The notes: a model not told the origin generated them from the sequence alone. Positions 36,001 through 43,261 are shown, counted from the stretch's first letter. The stretch is DNA of 64,000 nucleotides from JANQRZ01 sp965215165 (GCA_965215165.1 CBDCCX010000006.1:496001-560000); one strand, 5' to 3'. Numbers and translations are program-made.

Positions 36001-36302
36001 GCAGCGAGGACGACCCGTCGGCGGTTGCAATGCCGAACGGCTACCTCCTCGGCTCGGCCTACCCGAACCCGCTCCGCGACCGCGCGACGCTCCGCTTCGG
36101 CGTCCGCGAGGCGCAGCCGGTCGAGGTCGTGCTCTACGACGTGCTCGGCAAGCAGGTGGCCGTGCTCCACCGAGGCCCTCTCGCCGCCGGCTCGGTGCAG
36201 GAGGTGCAGATCGACGCCGGTAGCCTCGCCAGCGGCCTCTACTTCGTCCGCCTGACGGGGGACGAGGTGCGCGCCACGCGCCGCCTCTCGGTGGTCCGGT
36301 AG
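33081..36302 (+). CDS. CSLREA/parallel beta-helix secreted protein with T9SS sorting domain
   Basis: The 1073-residue product has a signal peptide (FLLTLGLLLAPGALAAT) followed by a CSLREA domain (TITVTTLADELNTDGDCSLREA). About 800 residues of Gly-rich beta-helix turns follow (GGGIYF, GGGLHI, GGGLW, NTAVEGG), ending in a choice-of-anchor-Q-like region (NLIEDLGGC, GPLADNGGRTMTHALL). The last ~80 residues are a T9SS type A sorting domain: YPNPLRDRATLRF, VVLYDVLGKQVAVL, LASGLYFVRL. The helix is built from a ~139-residue super-repeat (GTVTFTGSAISANAASRAGG and NPGNGGGLHIGGGTV recur about four times). It is probably a surface or released adhesin/enzyme-like protein; ligand unknown. Confidence 0.88.
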   Translation: MSSVTLLSYVSAPVRAFLLTLGLLLAPGALAATITVTTLADELNTDGDCSLREAVQAANTDAAVDACQAGQAGADDVVFSAALAGSGATINLVLRRISITQPLTVDGTIGVGGETVTVDGGGNGGVFGATVNAGAVTLRNLTATNGLRTLGGAIRGRTGTTLTLENVTVSNSVTPTSGGGIYFQGDTLVLRSCTVQGNEARGDNSTQGGGGIYVERGTVEIEDTIIDMNEASGVSGSGGGIFVFAGTVTINGSAISANTASRAGGGIEVVDGEVSLDGVVVEANDAGLNPGNGGGLHIGGGTVALDSSRVASNVAVEGGGLWSASSLSLDATTVELNIATGDDAMQGGGGIYLESGSLAVDGSVIATNQATGVSGSGGGVFILAGTVTFTGSAISANAASRAGGGIEIVDGEVSLDGVTVEANDAGVNPGNGGGLHIGGGTVEIDGGSFNANTAVEGGGLWSAGTLNIEGTLLAENIASGNEADQGGGGVYVQAGTLDVDDSVISTNQATGVSGSGGGVFILAGTVTFTGSAISANAASRAGGGIEIVEGALAVVDSDLGESGEGDDALDGNTATTNPGNGGGLHVSGMAAVTFEGGTVNGNGAALEGGGIWNQAGTKVRITGTEIAGNGSDGAAADDGGGGIFNNGGEIDLTDVTLSENTAKGEAASGGGILTLGGVVVIAGGELVGNVAQRAGGGIEVVDGEVTLTDVVVSANDAGSNPGNGGGLHIGGGTVSIDSSTVSGNTAVEGGGLWNSATGTLTVRVSSVMDNMATTTGGVHNSGDGGTITIERSTVSGNVADEGAGGLFSEGGALSLANSTVSSNRGDIGGGIWATDGTVMLNSVTIALNTASTNGGGVSSAPDNEFRFVNTLLGDNTAPEKPDCAGVLVSEDYNLIEDLGGCTLDGETENVIEGVDPGIGPLADNGGRTMTHALLDSSPALSAGLAMLATDQRGAEREEGTADIGAFESSAMPSSSEDDPSAVAMPNGYLLGSAYPNPLRDRATLRFGVREAQPVEVVLYDVLGKQVAVLHRGPLAAGSVQEVQIDAGSLASGLYFVRLTGDEVRATRRLSVVR
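34178..34297 (+). repeat. 120-bp identical internal repeat, copy 1
   Basis: This segment inside the beta-helix gene is identical base for base to 34595-34714, exactly 417 bp (139 codons) downstream. Surrounding repeats are only similar, so these two copies were homogenised or duplicated recently. Recombination between them would remove or add 139 residues in frame. Confidence 0.9.
34595..34714 (+). repeat. 120-bp identical internal repeat, copy 2
   Basis: This is the second copy of the segment at 34178-34297. Sequence identity ends at a GGCAT C/T difference after which the two repeats diverge. Confidence 0.9.
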
Positions 36303-36340
36303 CCCGGCTCCGCCAGCGCGTCCCGGCTCAGCCGGACCAG

Positions 36341-36377
36341 GCGAGGCCTCCCACTTCTTCGGAAGGGGAGGCCTCGC
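36341..36377. terminator. Bidirectional terminator with TTCG tetraloop
   Basis: A perfect 12-bp stem (GCGAGGCCTCCC with GGGAGGCCTCGC) continues, after one bulged A, into CTTC-TTCG-GAAG, a very stable UUCG tetraloop in RNA. It lies between the convergent beta-helix and MscS genes and works as a stem in both directions. Confidence 0.75.
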
Positions 36378-36437
36378 TGCCTCGGGAGCTTCCGGCGTGC
36401 CCGCTCTACGTCTAGTTGCCTGGCACCTTCGTTGAGT

Positions 36438-37535
36438 TCAGCCCCTAGTCAGTCCGTTCGGCGCGTCCGAGTCGCCGGCCTGCTGCGCGGCGAGGGCACG
36501 GGGGATGTTGCCCGGCTCGGGGGGCGCGTCGCCGGTGGGCCAGCCCTCGCGCTGCCGCGTGCGGTCGCCGTCGGTGGCTTCGGTCTGGTCGTGGAAGAGG
36601 ATCTGCTGGGTCGGGAAGGGGAGGTCGATCCCGGCGGCCAGGAGCGCGCCCGAGACCGCCTGGAGCACGGCGTCCCGGAGGTGGACCACCTCGCCGCGCA
36701 CCGGCTTGCTCCACCACCGCACCCGGAGGTTGACCGAGCTGCCGGCGAGGTCCCACGTCAGCACGTCCGGGGCCGGGGTCTCGCGCACGCCCTCGATGCC
36801 CCGGACGGTCTCCAGCGCGATCCGCTTGGCCTCGGCGATGTCGTCGCCGTAGCCGATCCCGACGTCGTACTGGCTGCGGACCATGTCGTAGGCCGTGATG
36901 ACGGTCACCGGGTCGGTGTAGATGTTGCTGTTCGGGACGATGACGCGCCGCCCGTCGTAGGTGCGGATGAACGTCGCCCGCGTCTCGATGGCCTCGACGG
37001 TGCCGGTGTACTGGCCGGAGGTGATCTCGTCGCCGACGCGGAACGGCTCGCGCAGCAGGATCAGGATGCCGGCCAGCAGGTTCTGGAAGATGTCCTGAAA
37101 GGCGAAGCCGATCGCCACGCTGCCGATCCCGAGCAGGCCGACGAGCTCGCTGACCCCGACGCTCGGCGCGACCACCCCGAGCGCGACGAAGAGGCCAAGC
37201 AGGACCGTCAGCGCGTAGGCCAGCCGCCCGAGCACGATCCCGATGTTCGAGTTCGTCGGCCCCGGCGTCACGCGGTGGACGAAGCCGCGTACTCCGCGCG
37301 CGACGAGCCAGAACAGCGCGAACAGGAGGACCGCGAGGACCAGCTTCGGCAGGACCGCAAAGAACCCATCGACGAGCGAGTCGACGGTCCGCCACGCGTT
37401 CGAGACCTCCGCCTCGATGCTGACCCCGGCGGTGTCGGGTGCGGCAGCGGGCGCGGCGGTGGAGTCGAGCGCGTCGGCGGCGGCACCGAGGGCAGCGGCC
37501 GCCGAGTCGAGGGCGGCGGCAGGAGCAGGTTGCAT
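36438..37535 (-). CDS. MscS-family mechanosensitive channel
   Basis: The 365-residue protein has an Ala-rich N-terminus and three transmembrane helices: LPKLVLAVLLFALFWLVA, LGRLAYALTVLLGLFVALGVV, and the pore-lining GLLGIGSVAIGFAFQDIFQN with its Gly/Ala packing. The MscS beta domain follows (FRVGDEITSGQYTGTVEAIE, RATFIRTYDGRRVIVPNSNIY), then the alpha/beta C-terminal part (VGIGYGDDIAEAKRIAL, VRWWSKPVRGE). It should open under membrane tension to release solutes on hypo-osmotic shock. The ATG at 37535 is preferred to a longer frame whose extra residues are Ser/Leu-rich and unlike the family. Confidence 0.92.
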   Translation of the reverse strand: MQPAPAAALDSAAAALGAAADALDSTAAPAAAPDTAGVSIEAEVSNAWRTVDSLVDGFFAVLPKLVLAVLLFALFWLVARGVRGFVHRVTPGPTNSNIGIVLGRLAYALTVLLGLFVALGVVAPSVGVSELVGLLGIGSVAIGFAFQDIFQNLLAGILILLREPFRVGDEITSGQYTGTVEAIETRATFIRTYDGRRVIVPNSNIYTDPVTVITAYDMVRSQYDVGIGYGDDIAEAKRIALETVRGIEGVRETPAPDVLTWDLAGSSVNLRVRWWSKPVRGEVVHLRDAVLQAVSGALLAAGIDLPFPTQQILFHDQTEATDGDRTRQREGWPTGDAPPEPGNIPRALAAQQAGDSDAPNGLTRG

Positions 37536-37784
37536 GGGCGAGGGCAGAAGAGATGAGAGGCGGAACGCGAGAGAAGATAGGCTCAGCGGCGGGAGGCTAC
37601 GGGAGCGCCGGTGCGGAGAAGCGAGCGGCACCGACCGGAGTGAGCCTTTGGAACATCTCAATGGGGAGCTATGGATTTATTGTTTTCGCGGCTGGCTTTT
37701 CTCCGTTTTTTGTGTTTCCTTACAGACTCGTTTGCCTAAGCCCTGGTGGCCCCCGGCTCCTTCCCAATCCTTACTCCCCCTACC

Positions 37785-39140
37785 ATGTCTAACACACTAC
37801 GTGTGCTCTTCGTGGCGGCGCTCTTCACCGCGCTCAGCCCGTTCACCCTGGCCCAGAACCGCACGGCGGCTCCCAACCCCTCCGTCGACCGGGCCATCCC
37901 GTCGTCGGTCGAGGTGCTCTCCGAGCGCGGTGGAGCCGACGTCTTCACCACCCGCGCGGCCTTCGTCGGCGAGTGCGGTGCGAACCTCTCGACCGAGACC
38001 TTCGAGGAGGCCAACATCGCCTCGGGCGAGTTCGACGTCGTCGGCGCTCCGCTTCCGCCCGAGGACGGCGTGATCTTCCCCGCCGGCTCCATCGAGGACG
38101 GCCTCACGCTCACCACGACGACCGTCTCCGGCGCCGGCGATGACCTCTTCGTCTCCGGCGAGGGCTTCTTCGGTGCCCCGTCGGTCCAGGTTGGCAACAA
38201 CCGGAACACGGACGACTTGTTCGCCAACTTCAGCCCGGCCGTCGACTGCGCCGGCTACGACGTGGACCTCAACAACGCCGGTACGGCCACGACGATCGAG
38301 GCGCGCGACGCCTCGGGCAACGTGCTCGGCTCGGCGATCATCACGGGCTTCGACACGCAGTTCGTCGGGTTCAAGTCGGACGGCGCGGCCATCGCCTCGA
38401 TCGTGGCGCTCGCCTCGGTCTCGGTTGAGTTCGTCGACATCGACAACGTCTCCTTCGGCGACGTCGACGGTGGTGGCGATCCCATCGAGATCACCGCAGG
38501 CCCGGGCGCACAGTCGGTGGCACGCGGCGGCCGGGCGTCGTTCACCTACATGGTGACCAACAACCTGCCCAACTCCGTCTCCGGTGTCGTGTTCTACGAG
38601 GTCTTCCGCGGCCCCAACCGCGTCGTCGGTCCGGTCCAGGTCCAGACCGGCACCGTGCCGGGCAACTCGAGCACGCCGCAGCTCACGTTCGGCGTGAATG
38701 TGCCGGGCGGTGCCCCGCTCGGTACCTACCGCGTGGCGATCAGCGCGGGTCCGAACACCAGCAACGCCCTCGCTACGGCCAACGTGAACGTCACGGTGAC
38801 GGCTGCCCGCGTGGCCGGCTCGGCGACGACGTGGTCGCTCGCGGACGCCGCGCCGTGGCCGACGCTCGAGGCCGCTGCCCGCACCAGCGAGATCGGGGCC
38901 TACCCGAACCCGTTCGCGCGCAGCACCGAGATCGGCTTCTCGCTCGAGCAGGCCGCTAAGGTGTCCCTCACCGTCTACGACGTGCGCGGCCGCGAGGTCG
39001 CTGTGCTCGCCGACGGCACGATGGAAGCCGGCCAGCACAGCATCACGTTCGACGCGGCGAGCCTGCCGAGTGGCGTCTACGTCTACCGTCTGACGACGGG
39101 GGCGCAGGTCGAGACCGGCCGGATCACGCTGGTGAAGTAA
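37785..39140 (+). CDS. T9SS-sorted secreted protein with CARDB-like module
   Basis: The 451-residue product starts with a signal peptide (LRVLFVAALFTALSPFTLAQ). Residues ~60-230 form a beta-rich domain (TTRAAFVGECGANLSTETFEE, DCAGYDVDLNNAG) resembling PEP-CTERM/VPDSG-type exported carbohydrate-binding folds; I cannot name it. Residues ~250-350 are an Ig/CARDB-like module (ASFTYMVTNNLPNSVSGVVF, GVNVPGGAPLGTYRVAIS) closely shared with the protein at 49172-50824. The end is a T9SS sorting domain (YPNPFARSTEIGF, VYDVRGREVAVL, LPSGVYVYRL). The AT-rich leader at 37640-37740 contrasts with the surrounding GC and may indicate strong expression. Confidence 0.85.
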   Translation: MSNTLRVLFVAALFTALSPFTLAQNRTAAPNPSVDRAIPSSVEVLSERGGADVFTTRAAFVGECGANLSTETFEEANIASGEFDVVGAPLPPEDGVIFPAGSIEDGLTLTTTTVSGAGDDLFVSGEGFFGAPSVQVGNNRNTDDLFANFSPAVDCAGYDVDLNNAGTATTIEARDASGNVLGSAIITGFDTQFVGFKSDGAAIASIVALASVSVEFVDIDNVSFGDVDGGGDPIEITAGPGAQSVARGGRASFTYMVTNNLPNSVSGVVFYEVFRGPNRVVGPVQVQTGTVPGNSSTPQLTFGVNVPGGAPLGTYRVAISAGPNTSNALATANVNVTVTAARVAGSATTWSLADAAPWPTLEAAARTSEIGAYPNPFARSTEIGFSLEQAAKVSLTVYDVRGREVAVLADGTMEAGQHSITFDAASLPSGVYVYRLTTGAQVETGRITLVK

Positions 39141-39183
39141 GTGCGGTGTAGCCCCTCCCCACGGAGGGCGCTGCACAGACTAG

Positions 39184-39220
39184 GCGGGGGCGGTCCGGCA
39201 ACGGGTCGCCCCCGCTTTGC
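39184..39220 (+). terminator. Terminator between the T9SS gene and ars operon
   Basis: GCGGGGGCG (39184-39192) pairs with CGCCCCCGC (39207-39215) across a 14-base loop, followed by TTT. It isolates the arsenic operon from the upstream gene. Confidence 0.65.
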
Positions 39221-39245
39221 GTTTACGCTTGGCGTCTAGAGGGGG

Positions 39246-39274
39246 TTGACAACGACGGATCGAATCCGTATCAT
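39246..39274 (+). promoter_or_regulatory. Sigma70-type promoter of the ars operon
   Basis: TTGACA at 39246-39251 and TATCAT at 39269-39274 are separated by exactly 17 bp, a near-consensus housekeeping promoter. It lies 29 bp before the arsR start. Such a consensus promoter is unusual here, because primary promoters of Bacteroidota-type bacteria usually follow a different consensus. Confidence 0.75.
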
Positions 39275-39295
39275 CGTACATCGTAGATATACGAT
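39273..39295. promoter_or_regulatory. Probable ArsR operator
   Basis: ATCGTA occurs at 39273-39278 and again at 39280-39285; the second copy pairs with TACGAT at 39290-39295 over a 4-base spacer, making a perfect 6-4-6 inverted repeat. It begins within the -10 element and spans the expected transcription start, so a bound dimeric ArsR would block RNA polymerase. Confidence 0.65.
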
Positions 39296-39302
39296 AATCC
39301 GA

Positions 39303-39650
39303 ATGCCCACAGCCACGCCCGGCCCGTTCTCGCGCGCCGACCTCGCCCTCGCGGCGCAGCTCAAGGCGCTCGCCCACCCGGCCCGCCTCGCCATCCTCCG
39401 CACGCTCGCCGAGCGGACGACCTGCCTCTGCGGCGACCTCGTCGAGGTCCTCCCGCTGGCGCAGGCTACCGTCTCGCAGCACCTGCGGGCGCTGCGCGAG
39501 GCCGGGCTGATCCGGGGCGAGACCGATGGCCCGCGCTCGTGCTACTGCCTCGACCCGGACGCGCTCCGGCGTGTCCACGAGGCGGTGGAAGCGCTCTTCG
39601 GCGGGCTGGACTGCTCGTGCGACGGCTGCTGCGGCTCTCCATCCAACTAA
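39303..39650 (+). CDS. arsR: ArsR-family arsenic-responsive repressor
   Basis: The 115-residue winged-helix repressor has LAAQLKALAHPARLAILRTL, a CLCGDLVEVL segment like the CVC metal site of classical ArsR, and the recognition helix LAQATVSQHLRALREAGLI. A second Cys cluster closes the protein (LDCSCDGCCG). Arsenite binding to Cys should release it from the operator. The ATG at 39303 is 7 bp after the palindromic operator. An upstream in-frame ATG at 39246 would overlap the -35 box and is unlikely. Downstream genes for a Cys-rich peptide, an aquaporin and an arsenate reductase form the operon. Confidence 0.92.
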   Translation: MPTATPGPFSRADLALAAQLKALAHPARLAILRTLAERTTCLCGDLVEVLPLAQATVSQHLRALREAGLIRGETDGPRSCYCLDPDALRRVHEAVEALFGGLDCSCDGCCGSPSN

Positions 39651-39664
39651 ACACGAGGTGTGTC

Positions 39665-39733
39665 ATGAACACGCTCCATGCTTGCTGCGACTGCGATTGC
39701 GGCGGCGACGGTTGCTGCTGCTGTGGCTGCTAG
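39665..39733 (+). CDS. 22-residue Cys-rich micropeptide in the ars operon
   Basis: An ATG 14 bp after the arsR stop, with GAGG six bases before it, opens a 22-codon frame ending TAG at 39733. It encodes nine Cys: two adjacent at residues 7-8, Cys10, Cys12, a run of four at 17-20, and Cys22, spaced by Asp and Gly. The stop region overlaps the likely GTG start of the aquaporin (39723), so translation of the two may be coupled. The clear ribosome site is notable in a genome that rarely uses one. It could bind arsenite or act as a Cys-sensitive leader; both are inference. It resembles the Cys-rich tail of ArsR. Confidence 0.6.
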   Translation: MNTLHACCDCDCGGDGCCCCGC

Positions 39734-40406
39734 CGAACCGCCGCTCAAGAACCCCCGCCGGGCGCTGATCGCCGAGGGCGTTGGCACCTTCGCGCTGGTC
39801 TTTGCCGGCACCGGGGCCATCGTCGTCGACGCGGCGTTCGGCGGGGTGCTTACGCACGTCGGGGTCGCCCTCACGTTCGGCCTCGTCGTGATGGCCGTGA
39901 TCTACGCCGTCGGCGAGGTCTCGGGCGCGCACATCAACCCGGCGGTCACGGTCGGATTCTGGCTGGCGGGGCGGTTCCCCGGCGGGTACGTCTTGCCCTA
40001 CGCCCTCGCGCAGACGGCGGGTGCACTCGGTGCGAGTGGGCTGCTGTGGCTGCTCTTCGCCGGACCCGAGACCCTCGGCGGGACCTACCCGGCCGGTCCG
40101 CTCGGGCAGAGCCTCGCGCTGGAGCTCGTGCTCACGTTCTTCCTCGTGTTCGTCATCCTGTGCGTCGCCGTCGGCGCGAAGGAGCAGGGGCTGATGGCGG
40201 GCATCGCCATCGGCGGGACGGTCGCGCTCGAGGCGCTGGTCGGCGGCCCGGTCAGCGGGGCCTCGATGAACCCGGCCCGCTCGCTCGCGCCCGCACTCGT
40301 GGCGGGGGACCTGACGGCGCAGTGGCTCTACGTCGTCGGCCCGCTCGTCGGCGCGGCCCTCGCGGTGGCGGTCTACTTCAGCGTCTACGGACGCGCTCGC
40401 TCCTAA
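39723..40406 (+). CDS. aqpS: Aquaporin/MIP-family channel of the ars operon (AqpS-like)
   Basis: The protein (about 227 residues from GTG 39723) is a six-helix MIP channel with both half-helix motifs: GEVSGAHINPAVTVGFW (NPA) and VGGPVSGASMNPARSLAPALV (NPAR). In Sinorhizobium meliloti, AqpS in an arsR-aqpS-arsC-arsH operon lets arsenite leave down its gradient, replacing the ArsB pump. The same arrangement here supports that role. An ATG at 39678 is in frame, but the extra 15 residues would simply be an out-of-frame reading of the Cys-peptide codons (Ala-rich), so GTG 39723 is preferred. Confidence 0.9.
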   Translation: MAASEPPLKNPRRALIAEGVGTFALVFAGTGAIVVDAAFGGVLTHVGVALTFGLVVMAVIYAVGEVSGAHINPAVTVGFWLAGRFPGGYVLPYALAQTAGALGASGLLWLLFAGPETLGGTYPAGPLGQSLALELVLTFFLVFVILCVAVGAKEQGLMAGIAIGGTVALEALVGGPVSGASMNPARSLAPALVAGDLTAQWLYVVGPLVGAALAVAVYFSVYGRARS

Positions 40407-40418
40407 CTCCATCGAACC

Positions 40419-40871
40419 ATGCGTACTTCCGAAGCTCCCCCGACCCGTATCCTGGTGCTCTGCACCGGCAACAGCTGCCGCAGTCAGATGATGGAGGGCT
40501 GGCTCCGCCACTTCGCGGGGCCACGCGTCGAGGTCGCGAGCGCCGGGGTCGAGACGCACGGCGTCAACCCGCGCGCGGTCGCGGTGATGCGCGAGGCCGG
40601 GATCGACCTCTCCGGGCACACCTCGAACCACATCGACGAGTATCGGGAGCAGAGGTTCGACGTGGTGATCACCGTGTGCGACTCGGCGCGCGAGCGGTGC
40701 CCGTGGTTCCCGGCCGAGGCCGAGCGCCTCCACCGCAGCTTCCTCGACCCGGCGCAGACCACCGGCACCGAAGAGGAAATCCTCGCCGCCTTCCGCGCCG
40801 TCCGCGACGACATCCGCGCGTGGGCTGAGGGATTCGTGGTCGAGCGGACGGGAGGCCCGGTGGGGCGTTAA
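40419..40871 (+). CDS. arsC: Arsenate reductase, low-molecular-weight phosphatase type
   Basis: The 150-residue enzyme reduces arsenate to arsenite using the thioredoxin-type mechanism. The P-loop nucleophile is in ILVLCTGNSCRSQMMEGWL, and the redox Cys pair is in VCDSARERCPWFP. The SAGVETHGVNPRAV and DLSGHTSNHIDEY segments complete the family pattern. It starts 12 bp after the aquaporin stop and is the last gene of the operon. Its arsenite product would leave through the aquaporin. No arsB, acr3 or arsH was found adjacent. Confidence 0.95.
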   Translation: MRTSEAPPTRILVLCTGNSCRSQMMEGWLRHFAGPRVEVASAGVETHGVNPRAVAVMREAGIDLSGHTSNHIDEYREQRFDVVITVCDSARERCPWFPAEAERLHRSFLDPAQTTGTEEEILAAFRAVRDDIRAWAEGFVVERTGGPVGR

Positions 40872-40945
40872 TGGAAAGGTAACAAACGGGCTGCGCGGGG
40901 CGGGCTAGGTTGCACAGGTCGTTTCTCCTCTAACCTCGCACGCTC

Positions 40946-43261
40946 ATGTCCCGCCTGCTTCGCCTCGCCCTCCTCGTCTGTTTCGCCACCCCGCTCGCCG
41001 CGCAACCGAGCCTCACGCTCGACCTGCTCGGCACCTACGCCACCGGCCTCTTCGACGAAAGCGCGGCCGAGATCGTCGATTACGACCCCGCCTCGCAGCG
41101 GCTCTTCTTCGTCAACGCCGCCGACGCGACCGTCGTGGCGCTCGACATCGCGGACCCGGCCAGCCCGGTCGAGGCCTTCACGATCGACGCCTCCGCGTTC
41201 GGCGGTGGGGCCAACAGCGTGGCGGTCCAGAACGGGATCGTGGCCGTGGCCGTGGAGGCGGAGGTGAAGCAGGAGCCGGGCCAGGTCGTCTTCTTCGACG
41301 CGGACGGAAGGCTGCTCGGTGCGGTTCCGGTGGGTGCGCTGCCGGACGGCCTCGCGTTCTCCGCCTCGGGCCGGTATCTCGTCGTGGCAAACGAGGGCGA
41401 GCCGAACGACGACTACACCGTCGACCCCGAGGGTTCCGTCACGGTCATCGACCTGAGCGGCGGGGTGGCGGGCGCGAGCGTGGCGACGGCGAGCTTCGAG
41501 GCCTTCAACGAGGGAGGCCCGCGCTTCGGCGAAATCGCGGCGTCCGGCGTCCGCATCTTTGGTCCCGGCGCGAGCGTGGCGCAGGACCTCGAGCCGGAGT
41601 TCGTCACCGTCGAGGGCGATGAGACGGCCTTCGTGACGCTCCAGGAGAACAACGGCCTGGCCGAGATCGACCTCGCCACAGCGACCGTCACGTTCGTCTA
41701 CGGCTTCGGGCTGAAGAACCACAACATCCCCGAGAACGCGCTCGACGCCTCGAACCGCGACGATGGCATCAACATCCGGCCGTGGCCGGTCGTCGGGCTG
41801 TTCCAGCCGGACGCGGTGGCGAGCTACCAGGCCGACGGGCTAACCTATCTCGTGACCGCCAACGAGGGCGACGCGCGCGACTACGACGGCTTCAGCGAGG
41901 AGGAGCGCGTCGGGGACCTCGACCTCGACCCGGCGGCCTTTCCCGATGCCGCGACGTTGCAGCAGGACGAGAACCTCGGCCGTCTCAAGATCACCACCAC
42001 CGAGGGGGACCCCGACGGCGACGGCGACTACGACCGGCTGTTCGCCTACGGCGCGCGCTCGTTCAGCATCTTCCTGCGGGGCAACGCCCTCGTGCTGCGC
42101 CCCGTCTTCGACAGCGGCGACGACTTCGAGCGGATCACCGCCAGCCGCCTGCCGGACTTCTTCAACTCGGACAACGACGACAACGACTCGTTCGACAGCC
42201 GCAGCGACGACAAGGGGCCGGAGCCGGAAGGCGTCGCCCTCGGCGAGGTCGGCGGCCGGACCTACGCCTTCATCGGCCTCGAGCGGATCGGCGGGGTGAT
42301 GGTGTACGACATCACCGACCCCAAGGCCCCGCGCTTCGTGGATTACGTCACCAACCGCGATTTCTCCGGCGACCCGGAGGCCGGCACGGCGGGCGACCTC
42401 GGCCCCGAGGGCCTCCTGTTCGTCCCGGCCGCCGACAGCCCGACCGGGCAGCCGCTGCTCGTCGTCGCCAACGAGGTCAGCGGGACGGTCTCGATCTACG
42501 GCTTGGCGGCAGCCGGCGGCGTGGCGATCGAGATCGTGCCGGACGGGCCGCCCGTCGTGGTTCCGGCGGAGGGTGGCCGCTTCGCCTTCACGGCCACGCT
42601 CACCAACACGACCGGCGAGGCGCAGACCGTCGAGGCGTGGACCGAGGCGACGTTCCCTGACGGCTCGGTCAAGCAGCCCGACGGGCGCAACGACCTGCTC
42701 GGGCCCGTCGCCGTCACGCTCGCGGCCGGGCAGACGCTCACGCGCTCGCTCGTGCAGGAGGTGCCCGGTTCGATCCCGGCAGGCGAGTACGTCTACACCG
42801 CGCTGCTCGGCGACTTCCCCGACGCGCCGGTCAGCCGCAGCCGCTTCTCGGCGGTGAAACGACCTGGCGAGCGCGGCGCACCGACCGTCACAGCGTGGCG
42901 CCTCCTCGATGCCGAGACCGGCTCGCCCATCGAGGCCGGGGCGCATTGGAAGGCAGCGGCGGACGCTCCGGCCGCAGCCTCGGCGGCGGGGGTGCCCTCG
43001 GCGTTCGCGCTCTCGGCGGCCTACCCGAACCCGTTCCGGCAGGCAACGGTCCTCACGGTCGACCTGCCCCAACCCTCGGCGGTGACACTCGCGGTCTACG
43101 ACGTGCTCGGCCGCCGGGTGGCAGTGCTCGTCGACGGCGCGCTGGAGGCGGGCTCGCACCGCGTCGCCTTCGACGGGCGCGACCTGCCGAGCGGGGTGTA
43201 CCTGGTGCGGGCCGAGGCCGAGGGCTTCGCCGCGACGCAGCGCGTGACCCTCGTGCGCTAG
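40946..43261 (+). CDS. Choice-of-anchor-I secreted protein with T9SS domain
   Basis: The 771-residue product has a signal peptide (LALLVCFATPLAAQ) and a beta-propeller-like choice-of-anchor-I domain: LTLDLLGTYATGLFDESAAEIVDYD, ANEGEPNDDYTVDPEGSVT, YGFGLKNHNIPENALDASNRD, NEGDARDYDGFSEEERV, SRSDDKGPEPEGVALGEV and FIGLERIGGVMVYDIT. Such domains occur in alkaline-phosphatase- or phytase-like exported proteins, but no phosphatase site was recognised here. A CARDB-like module (~540-640) and a T9SS sorting domain (YPNPFRQATVLTV, VYDVLGRRVAVL, LPSGVYLVRAE) follow. Its stop codon shares the bases CTAG with the stop of the convergent TamB-like gene. Confidence 0.88.
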   Translation: MSRLLRLALLVCFATPLAAQPSLTLDLLGTYATGLFDESAAEIVDYDPASQRLFFVNAADATVVALDIADPASPVEAFTIDASAFGGGANSVAVQNGIVAVAVEAEVKQEPGQVVFFDADGRLLGAVPVGALPDGLAFSASGRYLVVANEGEPNDDYTVDPEGSVTVIDLSGGVAGASVATASFEAFNEGGPRFGEIAASGVRIFGPGASVAQDLEPEFVTVEGDETAFVTLQENNGLAEIDLATATVTFVYGFGLKNHNIPENALDASNRDDGINIRPWPVVGLFQPDAVASYQADGLTYLVTANEGDARDYDGFSEEERVGDLDLDPAAFPDAATLQQDENLGRLKITTTEGDPDGDGDYDRLFAYGARSFSIFLRGNALVLRPVFDSGDDFERITASRLPDFFNSDNDDNDSFDSRSDDKGPEPEGVALGEVGGRTYAFIGLERIGGVMVYDITDPKAPRFVDYVTNRDFSGDPEAGTAGDLGPEGLLFVPAADSPTGQPLLVVANEVSGTVSIYGLAAAGGVAIEIVPDGPPVVVPAEGGRFAFTATLTNTTGEAQTVEAWTEATFPDGSVKQPDGRNDLLGPVAVTLAAGQTLTRSLVQEVPGSIPAGEYVYTALLGDFPDAPVSRSRFSAVKRPGERGAPTVTAWRLLDAETGSPIEAGAHWKAAADAPAAASAAGVPSAFALSAAYPNPFRQATVLTVDLPQPSAVTLAVYDVLGRRVAVLVDGALEAGSHRVAFDGRDLPSGVYLVRAEAEGFAATQRVTLVR

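Noticed and set aside
33528..36170. An 880-codon minus-strand open frame opposite the beta-helix gene
   Set aside because: It mirrors the repetitive plus-strand gene, and its repeats are copied from that gene. It has no start context or family resemblance.
37640..37740. Bacteroidota-type promoter (TTTG ... TAnnTTTG) before the T9SS gene
   Set aside because: TTTG at 37647 is followed 19 bp later by TATGGATT, which matches only the TA of the second element. It is too weak to report as a promoter.
39678..39722. N-terminal extension of the aquaporin from ATG 39678
   Set aside because: The extra residues are an Ala-rich out-of-frame reading of the Cys-peptide codons and do not look like a MIP N-terminus; the GTG at 39723 fits better.
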